Shown piece by piece: positions 47,923-58,800 of a stretch of DNA of 64,000 bases. Source of the stretch: Clavelina lepadiformis. Taxonomy: Eukaryota > Chordata > Ascidiacea > Aplousobranchia > Clavelinidae. A model generated the notes under the pieces. It was not told the DNA's origin and searched no databases. It was given only the letters and a program-made list of their open reading frames with translations. Both the position numbers and the translations under genes were made by a program. The stretch lies in NCBI RefSeq assembly GCF_947623445.1, contig NC_135244.1:22320860-22384859 (forward strand), read 5' to 3'. Every line of letters begins with the position of its first letter. Positions within the stretch are counted from its first letter, which is position 1.

Positions 47923-49020
47923 GATGCATTACAGTTAGTCTAGTTAGCAAATGTATCTCGTTTTGCTGTAACAGAAAAGTTAAAAAATACAATGTTGTAT
48001 AAAATCTCTACAATATTTCTGGTTTACGTAGTACATGTCCATCATAGTAGGATACTATATCACCATTCAGTTCATCATTTTGACGTGTAAATGTTTACTT
48101 CACACTAGAGCAGGCTGCGCAATGAATTGGAATGCACGCCAAAGGCAATAGTGATGACGCAACATATACAAATACAGTCAAAGCAAAGGAACCAAATAAA
48201 CATACATGATCTTGTTAATATTATCTTGAGAAGCAGCATGTTTTAACACGTCAAATACCGTCTGCTGAGTTTAACCGACAATAACTGAATTGATGCAATA
48301 ATTTCTTGAAATTATGTCAGTAAAATTTGACACGATAATCGACACACTTCGCATAATCTACATTACAAACCTGCTCTTCTAACCGTTTGCTTTCAAGTGG
48401 AATTGAAAACGATTTCCGAAAGTCTTTCGTTATCAACTTGATAAGGAAACACAATCAAACCGATTTTATACAGGTTGTATAAGAATGACGTCACTCGGTA
48501 AACATGACGCGAGATTTGTTTAATGTTCAATAAACAATTTTCAGGTTGTTTATGACCTCATTAATAAAGGTTGTATTGACGGCTGGTTTTTAAACGTCAA
48601 GTAAAAGCGTTGCCGCCTATTTTCTGTCTTTTTTCTGCTCTCTGCTGAAACAAAACTACTTGACTTATGAATAAACATGTGATTGTTATAAACGGGCATA
48701 TTCTGTATTCCCATGAAAATAAATCCCCAGTCATGAAAATAATATTCCATCCGAATCAATAAAATTCGTAAATTATTATTATACGAGGTAGCAAGTTTGA
48801 TAAGCTTTCATTTAAATTGTTTGTGAAATGTAGTTGTGATTGTGAATGTGAGTTATCCCAAATCAACAAATGCATCCCTGTCTGTCTATTTGACCAAGCA
48901 TCTCAAGAAACGATAAGCACAAAACATATTTGTTGGCGTATTAACGCAACATGATTGTTTAGTGACGTCAATACAAACAAAATGTTTCTATTTCTACCTA
49001 GTCAACAAAAAAATCCCAAA
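47923..49020. other. Intergenic, no gene seen
   Basis: No supported gene. The shared promoter module of member C's relatives was not found upstream of C on the minus strand. Confidence 0.5.
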
Positions 49021-49200
49021 CAAAACAGTGACAATGAGAAACACACCTCTCATCGCTTATTTGGGGAAACCCCTTAAGTGAAACTGATGTCTCAAATTTC
49101 CCATCAGTATTTGCAGTTTGGGTTCATATTTGTCTAACCGCCTACTGACAAACTAAACGTGATTTTAATCTCGCTGTTTCAGAAACTATAAAAGGCAGTT
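49021..49200 (+). promoter_or_regulatory. Promoter module of member D
   Basis: GGGGAAACCCC at 49063-49073 (kappaB-like), AAGTGAAACTGA at 49076-49087 (IRF-like AANNGAAA), then a conserved stretch to TATAAAAG at 49187-49194. The sequence matches 52270-52450 (member F) closely and 51889-52110 (member E) in inverse. Upstream, TGACGTCA (48962-48969) is also kept near the F module. Confidence 0.65.
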
Positions 49201-49433
49201 TTCATTATTTCAAGCAATCAGAAGTGCATCGGCAGTGGAAGTTTGATGCGGAATAAAATAGACTAATGAGTTTGTGTTTGCATTTATTGTATTTTGTAGC
49301 ATATATCTAGTGCAGGCTACTCTATAATGACTTTTTTTATTATTAAAATACAGGTCGTAGCAGACAAACTGAAGCTGATAGAAAATAATTTTTTATTTAA
49401 AAGTTAAAAACAAAAACTGTCCTACTTTATACA

Positions 49434-49514
49434 TGATATGATATGATATGATATGATATGATATGATATGATATGATATGATATGATATGATATGATATG
49501 ATATGATATGATAG
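49434..49514. repeat. Pentanucleotide microsatellite (ATATG)n
   Basis: About 16 uninterrupted 5-bp units in the 5' untranslated or intronic part of member D, between TATA and start codon. Confidence 0.95.
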
Positions 49515-49647
49515 CATTAGCTGTGGCAAAGTTTAAATTTCTTCTGTCTCAACTCTGAGTTAAATTAATTATTTTTAATTTTCCAGGCGTTTTTTATCTG
49601 AAACTGTTTTTTTATCGATTGTTTTTAAACTTGCTTTCAACGTCATC

Positions 49648-50248
49648 ATGGAGCGACGCGATATACCAAGTGACTTGCTTTTCACACAGACCGACATTTC
49701 GCCAACTTTCACCAACGGGCAAAACATCAACGAAATGGTGGAACAAATCCGTCGAAATCCGCAACTGGCCGAATCGTTTCAACCGCTGGAGATTGCCCAG
49801 GATAGATACAACCGCAGATGGTACTGCAATGACAACAGGAGACTGTACATGTTTAGAGCGTTGGAGAGACTCCATTGCATCACCCATGTCAAGGTAAGAC
49901 CAATACTATTTTGTAGAGACCGGTTAAAATTGCGTTTTACGTCCGTAACGTTCCATGGTTGCTTGAAACCCAATATTTTGCAATAGGTCAGGTTGGTCAA
50001 TAATGAAATTAAAGATTTGTTGCTGCATAGTTTTGGCAGTAATACAAGAACTTGCTTATGTTTATTTATGGTTAGTTATACAGCATTTTAAAGATCATAA
50101 ATGAAAATAGTTATTACGTTGGTGTGACGACAGCTCATTGAAATGACAGAATATTTTATTAAAGACAAAAGTGGGACACATTCGGAAGAAAACTGACAAA
50201 GCTGGAAACCAGATCAAAGTTCGAAGAGGAGAAACTCTTCCGCATTGA
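49648..50248 (+). CDS. ParB/sulfiredoxin-like small protein, member D
   Basis: Exons 49648-49893 and 50165-50248 (TGA), 109 aa. Reads MERRDIPSDLLFTQTDISPT, FTNGQNINEMVEQIRR, SFQPLEIAQDRYNRRWYC, NDNRRLYMFRALERLHCI; exon 2 TKVGHIRKKTDKAGNQIKV and RRGETLPH. Almost identical to A in exon 1 and to B in context. An acceptor TTTTCCAG at about 49578-49585 precedes the start, so the 5' UTR is spliced or trans-spliced. Converges with the deleted copy E, as B does with C. Confidence 0.78.
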
Positions 50249-50639
50249 TGAAGACATCAAATTGTTTTGATATCTATAGCTAACTAATTATAGATCTGTC
50301 CCTAACTTTTTGTTATCTCTTCGGTTAATCAATCTCTCTAATTTTTTCGGTCCTAATTGACACATGTATAAGTAATACTTTGTGTTGTTGTGCTTTTTGT
50401 GTTTGATGTCTTTGTGTTTGATGACGTAATTTTTGATTTCTTTACAAAGTGGCTCGGATAGTATATAACCATTGCATGCAATTATAACAAAATGCTAAGA
50501 AAGAAAACTAAAAAGTACCAAAGCATGCTTGTATTTTAGAATTTTTTTATCCTTTATCGATTATATAAAAGCAAAACGGTTAATGGAAAAAATGTTTTTA
50601 AAGTTAAAGTTATTGAACATAATTTATTATATGTTGATT
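50249..50639. other. Spacer between members D and E
   Basis: 3' flank of D; nothing recognised. Confidence 0.5.
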
Positions 50640-50984
50640 TCCAAACCCGAATCACAGCTTCCGCCGCTAAATTTAACTTCTTTCATCTGCAAAAAGACTT
50701 GATTTTTGCAAAACGTGTTTAAAATATACGTCTATATCTTTGCCGTGTATATTAAGTTGTTGGCGTGGATATTAAAAATTGATAAATTAATCTAAACAAC
50801 AACTATACAAGCGATTTTTGTCATAAATTTTAAACTCACGTTAGAAGCGGGCAAGTGAAATGTTCAACTTTATTTTTTCGACAACTTTCTGTAGCTGTTT
50901 GCTTCGGAAATAGCCATGACTGAAGCGGGGCTTTATAAAACACTGAGTGTAACTTATTTCGCTTGCTTGACGAGGCTTGTCCAT
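50640..50984 (-). pseudogene. Member E: internally deleted relative of member C
   Basis: Minus strand. From 50984 it reads MDKPRQASEISYTQCFIKPR, FSHGYFRSKQLQKVVEKI, NISLAR, matching C, and then jumps to the exon end: about 110 bp encoding PLEIAKD to the KEVEKV block are missing. A recognisable second exon follows at about 50694-50640 (MKEVKFSGGSCDSGLEI) after TTTTGCAG. The core motif is lost, so it is probably non-functional, although its promoter module (51889-52078) is preserved. Confidence 0.7.
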
Positions 50985-51888
50985 GAAGCACTACAGTTAG
51001 TCTAGTTAGTATCTCATTCTACTGTAACAGAAAAACCCAGAAATGCATCAAACAACGCTGCATAAAACTCTAGAATACGGATCTAATAGTCTAGTCTAGT
51101 CTGGTGGAAGTCTAATGGCCTAATGATCAATCTGAAGAGACTGGAAAAAGAATATTTGTGTTAGTTTAAACAAGATGGAAAAAAATTCGATTTGTAAATA
51201 GTTTGTAACATACCATGGCGCATATTTCTTTGCCAGCCTTTACAGATGGCTTTAGTTTTGAATCGGGTTTTGATGGGGAAATGTCATTGTCATGTACGCA
51301 AGAATTAGCAATATGCGTACATGCAAAAAATTCATGAATCTTTATGGAGTGCTGCGATAGTTACCTGTTTTTTTTGTATGTTCAATAGTAATCGTGGAAT
51401 AATATTTCGGGTTTTACCGTAATAAATAACTGAGTTGCAAAAACAACAAATTTATCTTGATTGGTTAAGCTCTCTTATACTCCTACGAATGTTTAACGAC
51501 AGTTTAACAGGCGCGTAAAGAAGCCGTGTATGCTGAAATTTAGCGATGTCCATGATTTTGTTGAACATTCTACGTAATGGATAAAAATAATGTGTTAAAC
51601 CAATCAGAGGCCAGCATGGCCTTTGTTGTTTTTCAGTGCGGGAATTACCCTAGAAATGGTAGCGTTAGAAACTTCCAGGTCGTATGTTTAGGCTAGTCTA
51701 AATTGTAGGTAAAAATTGATAAAATTTGCATTTTTTGGCCCAAAATTGCAGTCTTGACTTTAACGTTCCATTGCAAGAATTAAAGATATGTAATTTTATT
51801 AGGATTTCATGAAATAACAGTCTAAGGCATACTAAAGTGACCTACAAAATTTCAGGGAGCCCTATGCGGGATTTTTCAATTAATTGCG
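50985..51888. other. Upstream region of member E with a dispersed repeat
   Basis: Contains about 100 bp (51790-51890) related to 26620-26720 (TTCATGAAATAACAGTCTAA and ATTTCAGGGAGCCCTATG blocks). No gene. Confidence 0.5.
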
Positions 51889-52450
51889 TTTTATAATTTC
51901 TGAAACAACGACACAAATAAAATCCTTTATAGTTTCTTAATAAAATACTTTATATTTTCTGAAACAACGAGATTAAAATCGCGTTTAATTTGTCAGTAGG
52001 CGGTTAGACAAATATAAACCCAAACTGCAAACACTGATGGAAAATTTGAGAAAATATTTTCACTTAAGGGGTTTTCCCAAATAAGCGAGTAGAGGTATGT
52101 CACTCATAGTTACTGCGGTGATTTTATATTGTTGCGATAGTGAGTTATTCCAAATCAACAAAAATATCCATCCAAAACATATATGTTGACTTATTAGCCC
52201 GGCCTGTTTGTTTAGTGACGTCAATGCAATCAAAATGTTTCTATTTCTACCAAGACCACGAAAATTTCTCAAACAAAGCAGTGACAATGAGTAACACACC
52301 TCTCCTCACTTATTTGGGGACACCCCTTAAATGAAACTGATGTTTCAAATTTCCCATCAGTATTTGCAGTTTGGGTTTATATTTGTCTAACCGCCTACTG
52401 ACAAACTAAACGTGATTTTAATCTCGTTGTTTCAGAAATTATAAAAGGCG
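51889..52450. promoter_or_regulatory. Back-to-back promoter modules of members E and F
   Basis: An inverted repeat. Minus-facing half: kappaB-like GGGAAAACCCC (52078-52068), AAGTGAAA, then TATAAAA at 51895-51889. Plus-facing half: GGGGACACCCC (52316-52326), AAATGAAACTGA, TATAAAAG at 52440-52447. Each half is the same module that precedes member D. The two kappaB-like sites are about 240 bp apart, which would allow divergent co-regulation. Confidence 0.6.
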
Positions 52451-52758
52451 GTATTCATTATTCCAAGCGATCAGATCTGCATCGGCAGTGGAGCTTGATG
52501 TAAAGAATAATAAGACAAGGAGTTGTTTTCTACATTTACTTTATACCGGTAACTACAGTACTCTAATACTTTAAAATACAAATAGGCCTTGTATTAGAAT
52601 TAGATGAACTGAAGCTGACAGAAGATAAATCTGTAGGCCTAAAGTCTGAAAACAGAAAATGTTCTAATGCGCAATCTATGACGTATATAGCCTACTTCCA
52701 TTAAAGCTAGATCCCCAGAAAGATTTCCGTCGAGTTAGTTTTTGTTTACTTGTACAGG

Positions 52759-53115
52759 CTTATGCGCAGGGTTGCCATCGGTCTGAACTCAAAAATAAGG
52801 ACGAACAGAAAACTAAAGAAGAATACTACCTTAAACAGTGCGCAACAGGAGAAGGCAATCAATGTACCAAAAACGAAAAAACGAGATACTATTTGCATGT
52901 TGTCATTTGTATACCTTTGGTACAAAATAGTATACTAAAGGTGTCAAAATGCCCAAAATACGAACCTCTGCCCTAAAAATAAGACGAAAATAAGGACGCA
53001 AGTGAACATAAGGACATTTCTTAGAAAAAAGGACAAAAATATTTTCTAAGACACGGACCTTCAAATGAAGGACAAATCTTAGAAATAAGGACGGTATGGC
53101 AACCCTGCTTATGCG
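52759..53115. mobile_element. hAT-type MITE with perfect 8-bp duplication
   Basis: The element is 52767-53107 (341 bp). Ends CAGGGTTGCCATCGGTC and, reverse-complemented, CAGGGTTGCCATACCGTC. It is flanked by an exact CTTATGCG (52759-52766 and 53108-53115). Interior AATAAGGAC boxes repeat. Lies between the TATA box and start codon of member F, so in its 5' UTR or first intron. Confidence 0.92.
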
Positions 53116-53345
53116 TCTAATTGTATAAGTTAAGTTTAGGAGCGTTCAAGTAGGTAAGCTAGCCAAGTTAAACAAACCTAAAACTCTTTAGCAAACCAGT
53201 TTGAATGGACTAAGTTTAAACACATCTAATCGCAATGTTGTATTGGCATTATTACGCGTTTTGTAAATACAGTATATGTGAACTGTAAAACTGTTCCAGA
53301 ATTTGTTTTGTGCTTCTTGTGCTTAATCAGTAAAGTGCGGTTAAT

Positions 53346-53870
53346 ATGGAATGTGAATGTAGACCAAGCGAGCTGCTTTTCACTCAAACCACAATCAGCT
53401 CAACCTTTACTAACGGAACGAGTATTCATGATTTGATTGATAAAATAAAGAGAGAGCGTGAGTACGACAGCGGTTTACTGCCGCTAGAAGTCGCCAGAGA
53501 TCGTTACGACGGCGAACTCTACTGCAACAACAACAGAAGGTTGTATCTGTTCAGAGTGCTGGAGAAAGAGGGATACATTTCCAAGATAAGGGTAATTGTA
53601 TAAAGTTCTTGTAGACAAACCATAAATATTATCTTCAATTTAGGTTGTGTTTTAAATTGTTTTTGGCTCCACTTTGTTTGGGAGACCATTGGTGATTGCT
53701 TAAAGCCAAAAACTGTTTGAACTATAAAAGAAATTTCTCATAAAAAATTGGATGTTAAAAAACTTTGTTTACCATTTCAGGTGAAGGTGGTGAATTCTGT
53801 TCGACCAAAAGCAGCGGAAACAGGACACCGCATCAGGTTTCGTGATGGGACACCGATTCGAAATTACTAG
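53346..53870 (+). CDS. ParB/sulfiredoxin-like small protein, member F
   Basis: Exons 53346-53591 and 53781-53870 (TAG), 111 aa. Reads MECECRPSELLFTQTTISST, FTNGTSIHDLIDKIKRE, GLLPLEVARDRYDGELYC, NNNRRLYLFRVLEKEGYI; exon 2 VKVVNSVRPKAAETGHRI, then RFRDGTPIRNY. The most diverged of the MERR subfamily. Across A, B, D and F the invariant parts are FTQ..IS..F.NG, PLE(I/V), YC(N)(D/N)NRRLY.FR.LE and RPK/RKK...AG..I. The exon lengths are constant (82 codons before the intron in B, D, F). Sits downstream of the shared promoter module. Confidence 0.78.
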
Positions 53871-55821
53871 CTTCGGAACTTTTACTTTATTTCTTTTCTT
53901 TTGCTTAATCTTCAAATCTAATTATCAGCAAGCTTTTTTATGATACTTTTTTATTCTGTAATTTTCAAATTTAATCAATGGTGATATGTTCTGAAAATAA
54001 AAAGTAAATTCTGAAATTAAATCTGAAGTAGTTTGCAAAATAAACAGTGGGAACCTTGTTATTTATATTTTAACCGCAACGCTGGGTCGCAAATGTAGAC
54101 TTCCACTTCTAGCGTCTATTAACTTGACGAATTGCAAAGGCTGATTTGCCTTCATAGATTGCTCACGAATAGAAGCGCCACTAAATCTTAATTTTAACAT
54201 TCAGCAAATCAAAAATTGAAACCGACCTTTTAAATGGATTTATTAAAGTGGTGTTTGCTGTACGTGCGCACGAAACTGTTTGAAATAAGAACACAAAAGA
54301 TCATACAAAATCGTGTTATAACTTAAGAAAAATGTCCATCGAAAATAACTGATTTTGGGTTGCGAGATACTTGTGTGGCACTGACTGCCACAATATAATG
54401 GCGTAACATCTGAACCAAAATAATTTCCTTTAGTGATAATTTTCTGCACATGTACTTCCAAACAAAGAGGTTAAAGACAAGGGCATTGTTATTGCTTTAC
54501 TAATTTTCAAAAATTTTAATTCTGACTTCAAACATTTGCCATAAAGTGTCGTCCGCAGCGGTCCGCAAACCCCAGTCGCAAGGCCCAGAGTTGCGTTTTG
54601 ATGTTTACACCAACAGCGAAGTGCAGTTTGGTTAAGTTGCTGTCGTGTAGGACTCTAGTTGCCAGTGTTGTACCAATATGTTGGTTGAATCAGGCGACGT
54701 ATGCGAAAAAAACTGAGTTTTTTTATTTGTTTACCGTATATTTCAATGATTAGGCTTTTGCTTATCATAGAGAATGTTAGCTAGACTTACCGGTGCGGCA
54801 GTTGTCGACGCGTGCAAAGACGCAAATTTTGGCGTGCACTGAAGCCTCAATTCTTTATTTATTATAAATTGTCGTTCAAACAATCAATTTCCCTTCATTT
54901 ATTATAAATTAGCCTGAAATTAAAAAATGAGACGTGCACATTGATGAACCTCCTGCACGTATTTGGCACACTTTCCACTATAGCTTATGTTTAATTTAAA
55001 CCTAAAAACGTTTCGTAACCTAGGTCTGCTGGCCCATTCAGTTACGAAAACTAAATCAGTATATTATGACAAAAATACACAATTTGTAAATAATGTATAT
55101 TGTACAATCTGTATGTATATTTAAGCTTACAAAATGCTGTCATAATTGTGTATCAATCAATAAGCGGTTAGACTATCACGCCATCGATTACCAATATGCA
55201 ATATATAGTATTAGGCAGCTGCTTGAATAAACATCATGCATGGTACAAAGACTAGGCTGATATCATCATCTATTGCACGTTACCATGTGTTGATGATGGT
55301 ACTTTTCCGTCTCTTGTTATATTTGCAACCTCTGCCATACTTACACTTTCACTCCACTGTCTTATGTTGCCTGTCCTGTATATTCTTTGTCTTCTTTTTG
55401 GTCCTAGTTCTATGCAAGCTTCTTTAAAGACTTTTTCCAAATCTTGTTGATGTGTAGAATCTAAGTTCATTTTGCTTTATATATATATGAAAGATTTTGT
55501 CCGTTAGACTTAATTTGTATAGCACCCTTTTATTTGCTTTTGTTTTTAGTCTGACGTCCAACAATTTCTGCTTCATTATTCTTGCATGCATTGCCTACCT
55601 ATTAATTCCTAGACACGTTTTTCAGCTTTGTATTTTCTCATTTTCATGCTAACTCATCATGCTATACTTGTTAGCATTTCTCATGCATGCTTTATTGAGT
55701 TGTTTTTATATTGGTACTAACTTGGTTGTGGTTTTAACAATTCACTCATAGATATCTGTTGATGCAGCCACTAGTTGTTAATGTTTACGTTTTCCACTCA
55801 AACAATCAGTGCGAAAACAAA
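53871..55821. other. Intergenic, no supported gene
   Basis: A 66-aa minus frame at 55470-55270 faintly recalls the region between endonuclease and reverse transcriptase of LINEs but is too short to call. Otherwise AT-rich; the promoter of the CatSper-like gene should lie at its right end. Confidence 0.45.
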
Positions 55822-58800
55822 ATGTTATATCTGTTTCTGCTTTCACAAGTACTAAGCTTTGCATTAATTGCATCTGCCACATGGAGGTGAGCATTCTAAC
55901 ATCATTGTACTGTTTGCTATGAGATGTCTTCAATAAATAAACAGTAACTTTCAGGTTCTCTCCACAAGGGCTTCCCCCATTTCATTTTTTAGACCTTGAC
56001 CAAGGCATCAAATATTTCTGGCCTTCTGCTGACAACCTTCACATCTATGGGATTGACCAAAATAATTTTAACTGGACAATCCCTGACGATTGCCAGTCAC
56101 AGGACTTAGACAACGGTATCATATTAAGTTGCAAAAGAAATGGAAAGTACCAGATTGGCATTGATCAGGTTTGGCAATGATTTATAATTTATCTGTGATG
56201 TACTTAATGCATATTATTGTGTTTTTAAACTTAATATACCAGGCCAGTTGCACTAACTGTGGTCAAGATGGTGTTGCTGTTATAAGAGTAGAGGAAGCCC
56301 CAGATTGCTACTTATGGAGCATAATGCCAGTTCAAAAAGGAATTAATCAGAAATTACAGGTCACCTAAACCTAATGCAATAACTACCGTTAATTACTGTC
56401 CTGTCTAAATCAAACTAAAAGAAATCAGAAGATGTATAGCAAGTGTATGATGCGAAGGATACAGAATGCTTTAACTTGTTTGCATATATATTCTTGATGA
56501 AGATTTATGTGGTTCCAAGGCGTAATTGGAAACAGGCCATTGAATCACGCACCTCGTCAATTTATACAAGAATATTTCATGCACACGGCGAACAACCCAT
56601 CTTAAAGACGGTTGCTAACACCGAATTCACAATAGGTGATTTTGCTAGCACTGGTTTAACTTGACCAACTGAAAACGAATAATGTAAGATCTCTATTCTG
56701 CGGTTTAGTGAGTACTGAATACAACACAAGCTCTGATATGTGGGAGATAGAAGTCCCTTCAGATGAGTTGCGTTGGTCAGCTTATGTGAAGGTGTCATCG
56801 CTGCATGTATCTCCTGTACTTGGCTGTTCCATATTTACAACATTTGTATTTATCAAAGAAACTCAGAAAATGCTAGCACCTACACCACCAGGTATTATAG
56901 AATTCTGAGATAAGAAATTGTCTATATGTGTCAGGAATATTAACCTGTTTTCAATAGAAGTAATAAAGTTTTCATAGCCAAGATTTTTGCTTGAATTAAA
57001 CCAAGTTCACCCGCAATGTTGTTGCACACGACACAGCATACAACTCTAAGATCGTTTCAAAAATGAATAATTAAGAAGCAACTGTTAGTTCATTTTCATG
57101 TCTGAAAATTTGAAGAGCCGTTGGAACATACTAGTGGTTGTTTGTGGATGTTAGATGCAACAATTTCCCTACTTTAGTATTCAGACTTTTGAGTTATATA
57201 GAAATCATCCAGTGCTTACATTTAGTTACAGATTTTTTTGTTTAGAGCATGCCGGGCTGTGCTAAGCTGAGTGATGCATTTTCTTTTCTACTTGATTTGT
57301 TCCTACTGTATTCACTCGCATCTACACTTTTGCATATCATGTGTGATTTTTCCAGAACCAGTCATTTTGCTGAAAGGTGAAAATGACATGATTGGCAGGA
57401 TATATTATCACTCCTGTTTTCCTCATCGCGCAGTGATGATAACACAGGATCGTGTCTTGTTCACAGACGATGAATTTTCTTCCACCAATAATCTCACAAT
57501 TAGTAGCCAGCTCTCACAGAATCACGGTATACCATTTGGTTGTTTTATTTGCGTAAACTACCTTATGATGATACTTACCAAGATATTACAAATATGAAGC
57601 CAAATGCACCACTCTTGACACTTACAGTTATTTTTCACAGGCAACACAATATCAGACGTCGCTTTCACTGTAAGCGATCTTATTATTTTAATACAAGGAA
57701 AGGTGTTTGGGATGACATTGCTTGAGGGGAGAATGAGATTTCAGGTTTTTTGAAATGTTTAATCACATTTTTAAACCAAAAACAATTATAGCTTAATGTT
57801 GCAAGCATCAGTCAGTTTAATATCTTGTCAATCGGTTTATCAAAAGCAGTCAGCCTAGAACCACAATAGTTGTGCAAGAGAATCATGAATTGAGAGGTTA
57901 TTTTAACTCTGACACCATATAAAATGTCTTCACCCTGACTTTGACCTACATAGAACTTTTTTATTGATATGACACTTCAAAGATTATCATGATGTAACCT
58001 GTTACTCATCAACAATCTTTTGATTTCAGATGATTGTGATTAACAACACCAATGATGAATTAGTCGGAGTGACAGGCATGCCAGTGTGCTTCATGAGCCC
58101 AAACCTAACCAACCCAATAACGTGGGAAAACAATCTCATATTAGCATGGTCAACCGACTATGTCTATTTAAATGATGGTGTGGGTATTTTCAACAGCAGC
58201 AAGTGGAAGCGATTGTCATTTAATCAACAATTTCCAGGTAGTTCAGTTTTTTTGTGAGGAATTACCAGCAATAAGTCGTATCATTGCATTAGTTCATTAT
58301 ATATATTATGTTTATTAAATTTTAATTTCAAATCTTTAAACAACACACAGACGGCTTTTACATTTACAGCTGGAATAATTATCTTTATTATATTACCCTA
58401 AGTTCTATTTTAGCAGGTGCTCTGATAAGAAAAGTTAAGTTATCAAACACTCCAGGCACACTTGCACTTACCATCAACCACCAGGGATGGTTGAAACTTC
58501 TGTTGTGTAGATTGTTGGAAAGTTCTCAATTAAATTGCTCCGAAGTAAATCTTCCCATTCAACTATCAACAGGTTGAAGAATCATAAGTTATTTAAAATC
58601 GTGTGCTGTTGAGTCAAGGTTTATGTGACAGTGCATTATGTTGGTGAAAGAACCTTGCCCAACGTGTAACTTAGTTGAGGTTTGCAAAGAATTGTTAGTT
58701 TGTAGTGATGACTTGTGCTTGCTGCATGTACATCGGGAAGCCTTTCGGTGCCATTACAAAACAAATTTGATTTATTTGAAGATGTGCAAGAAATGGAATT

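Noticed and set aside
55270-55470. 66-aa minus frame vaguely like the LINE endonuclease/reverse-transcriptase linker
   Set aside because: Too short and without a catalytic motif; no flanking LINE sequence recognised.
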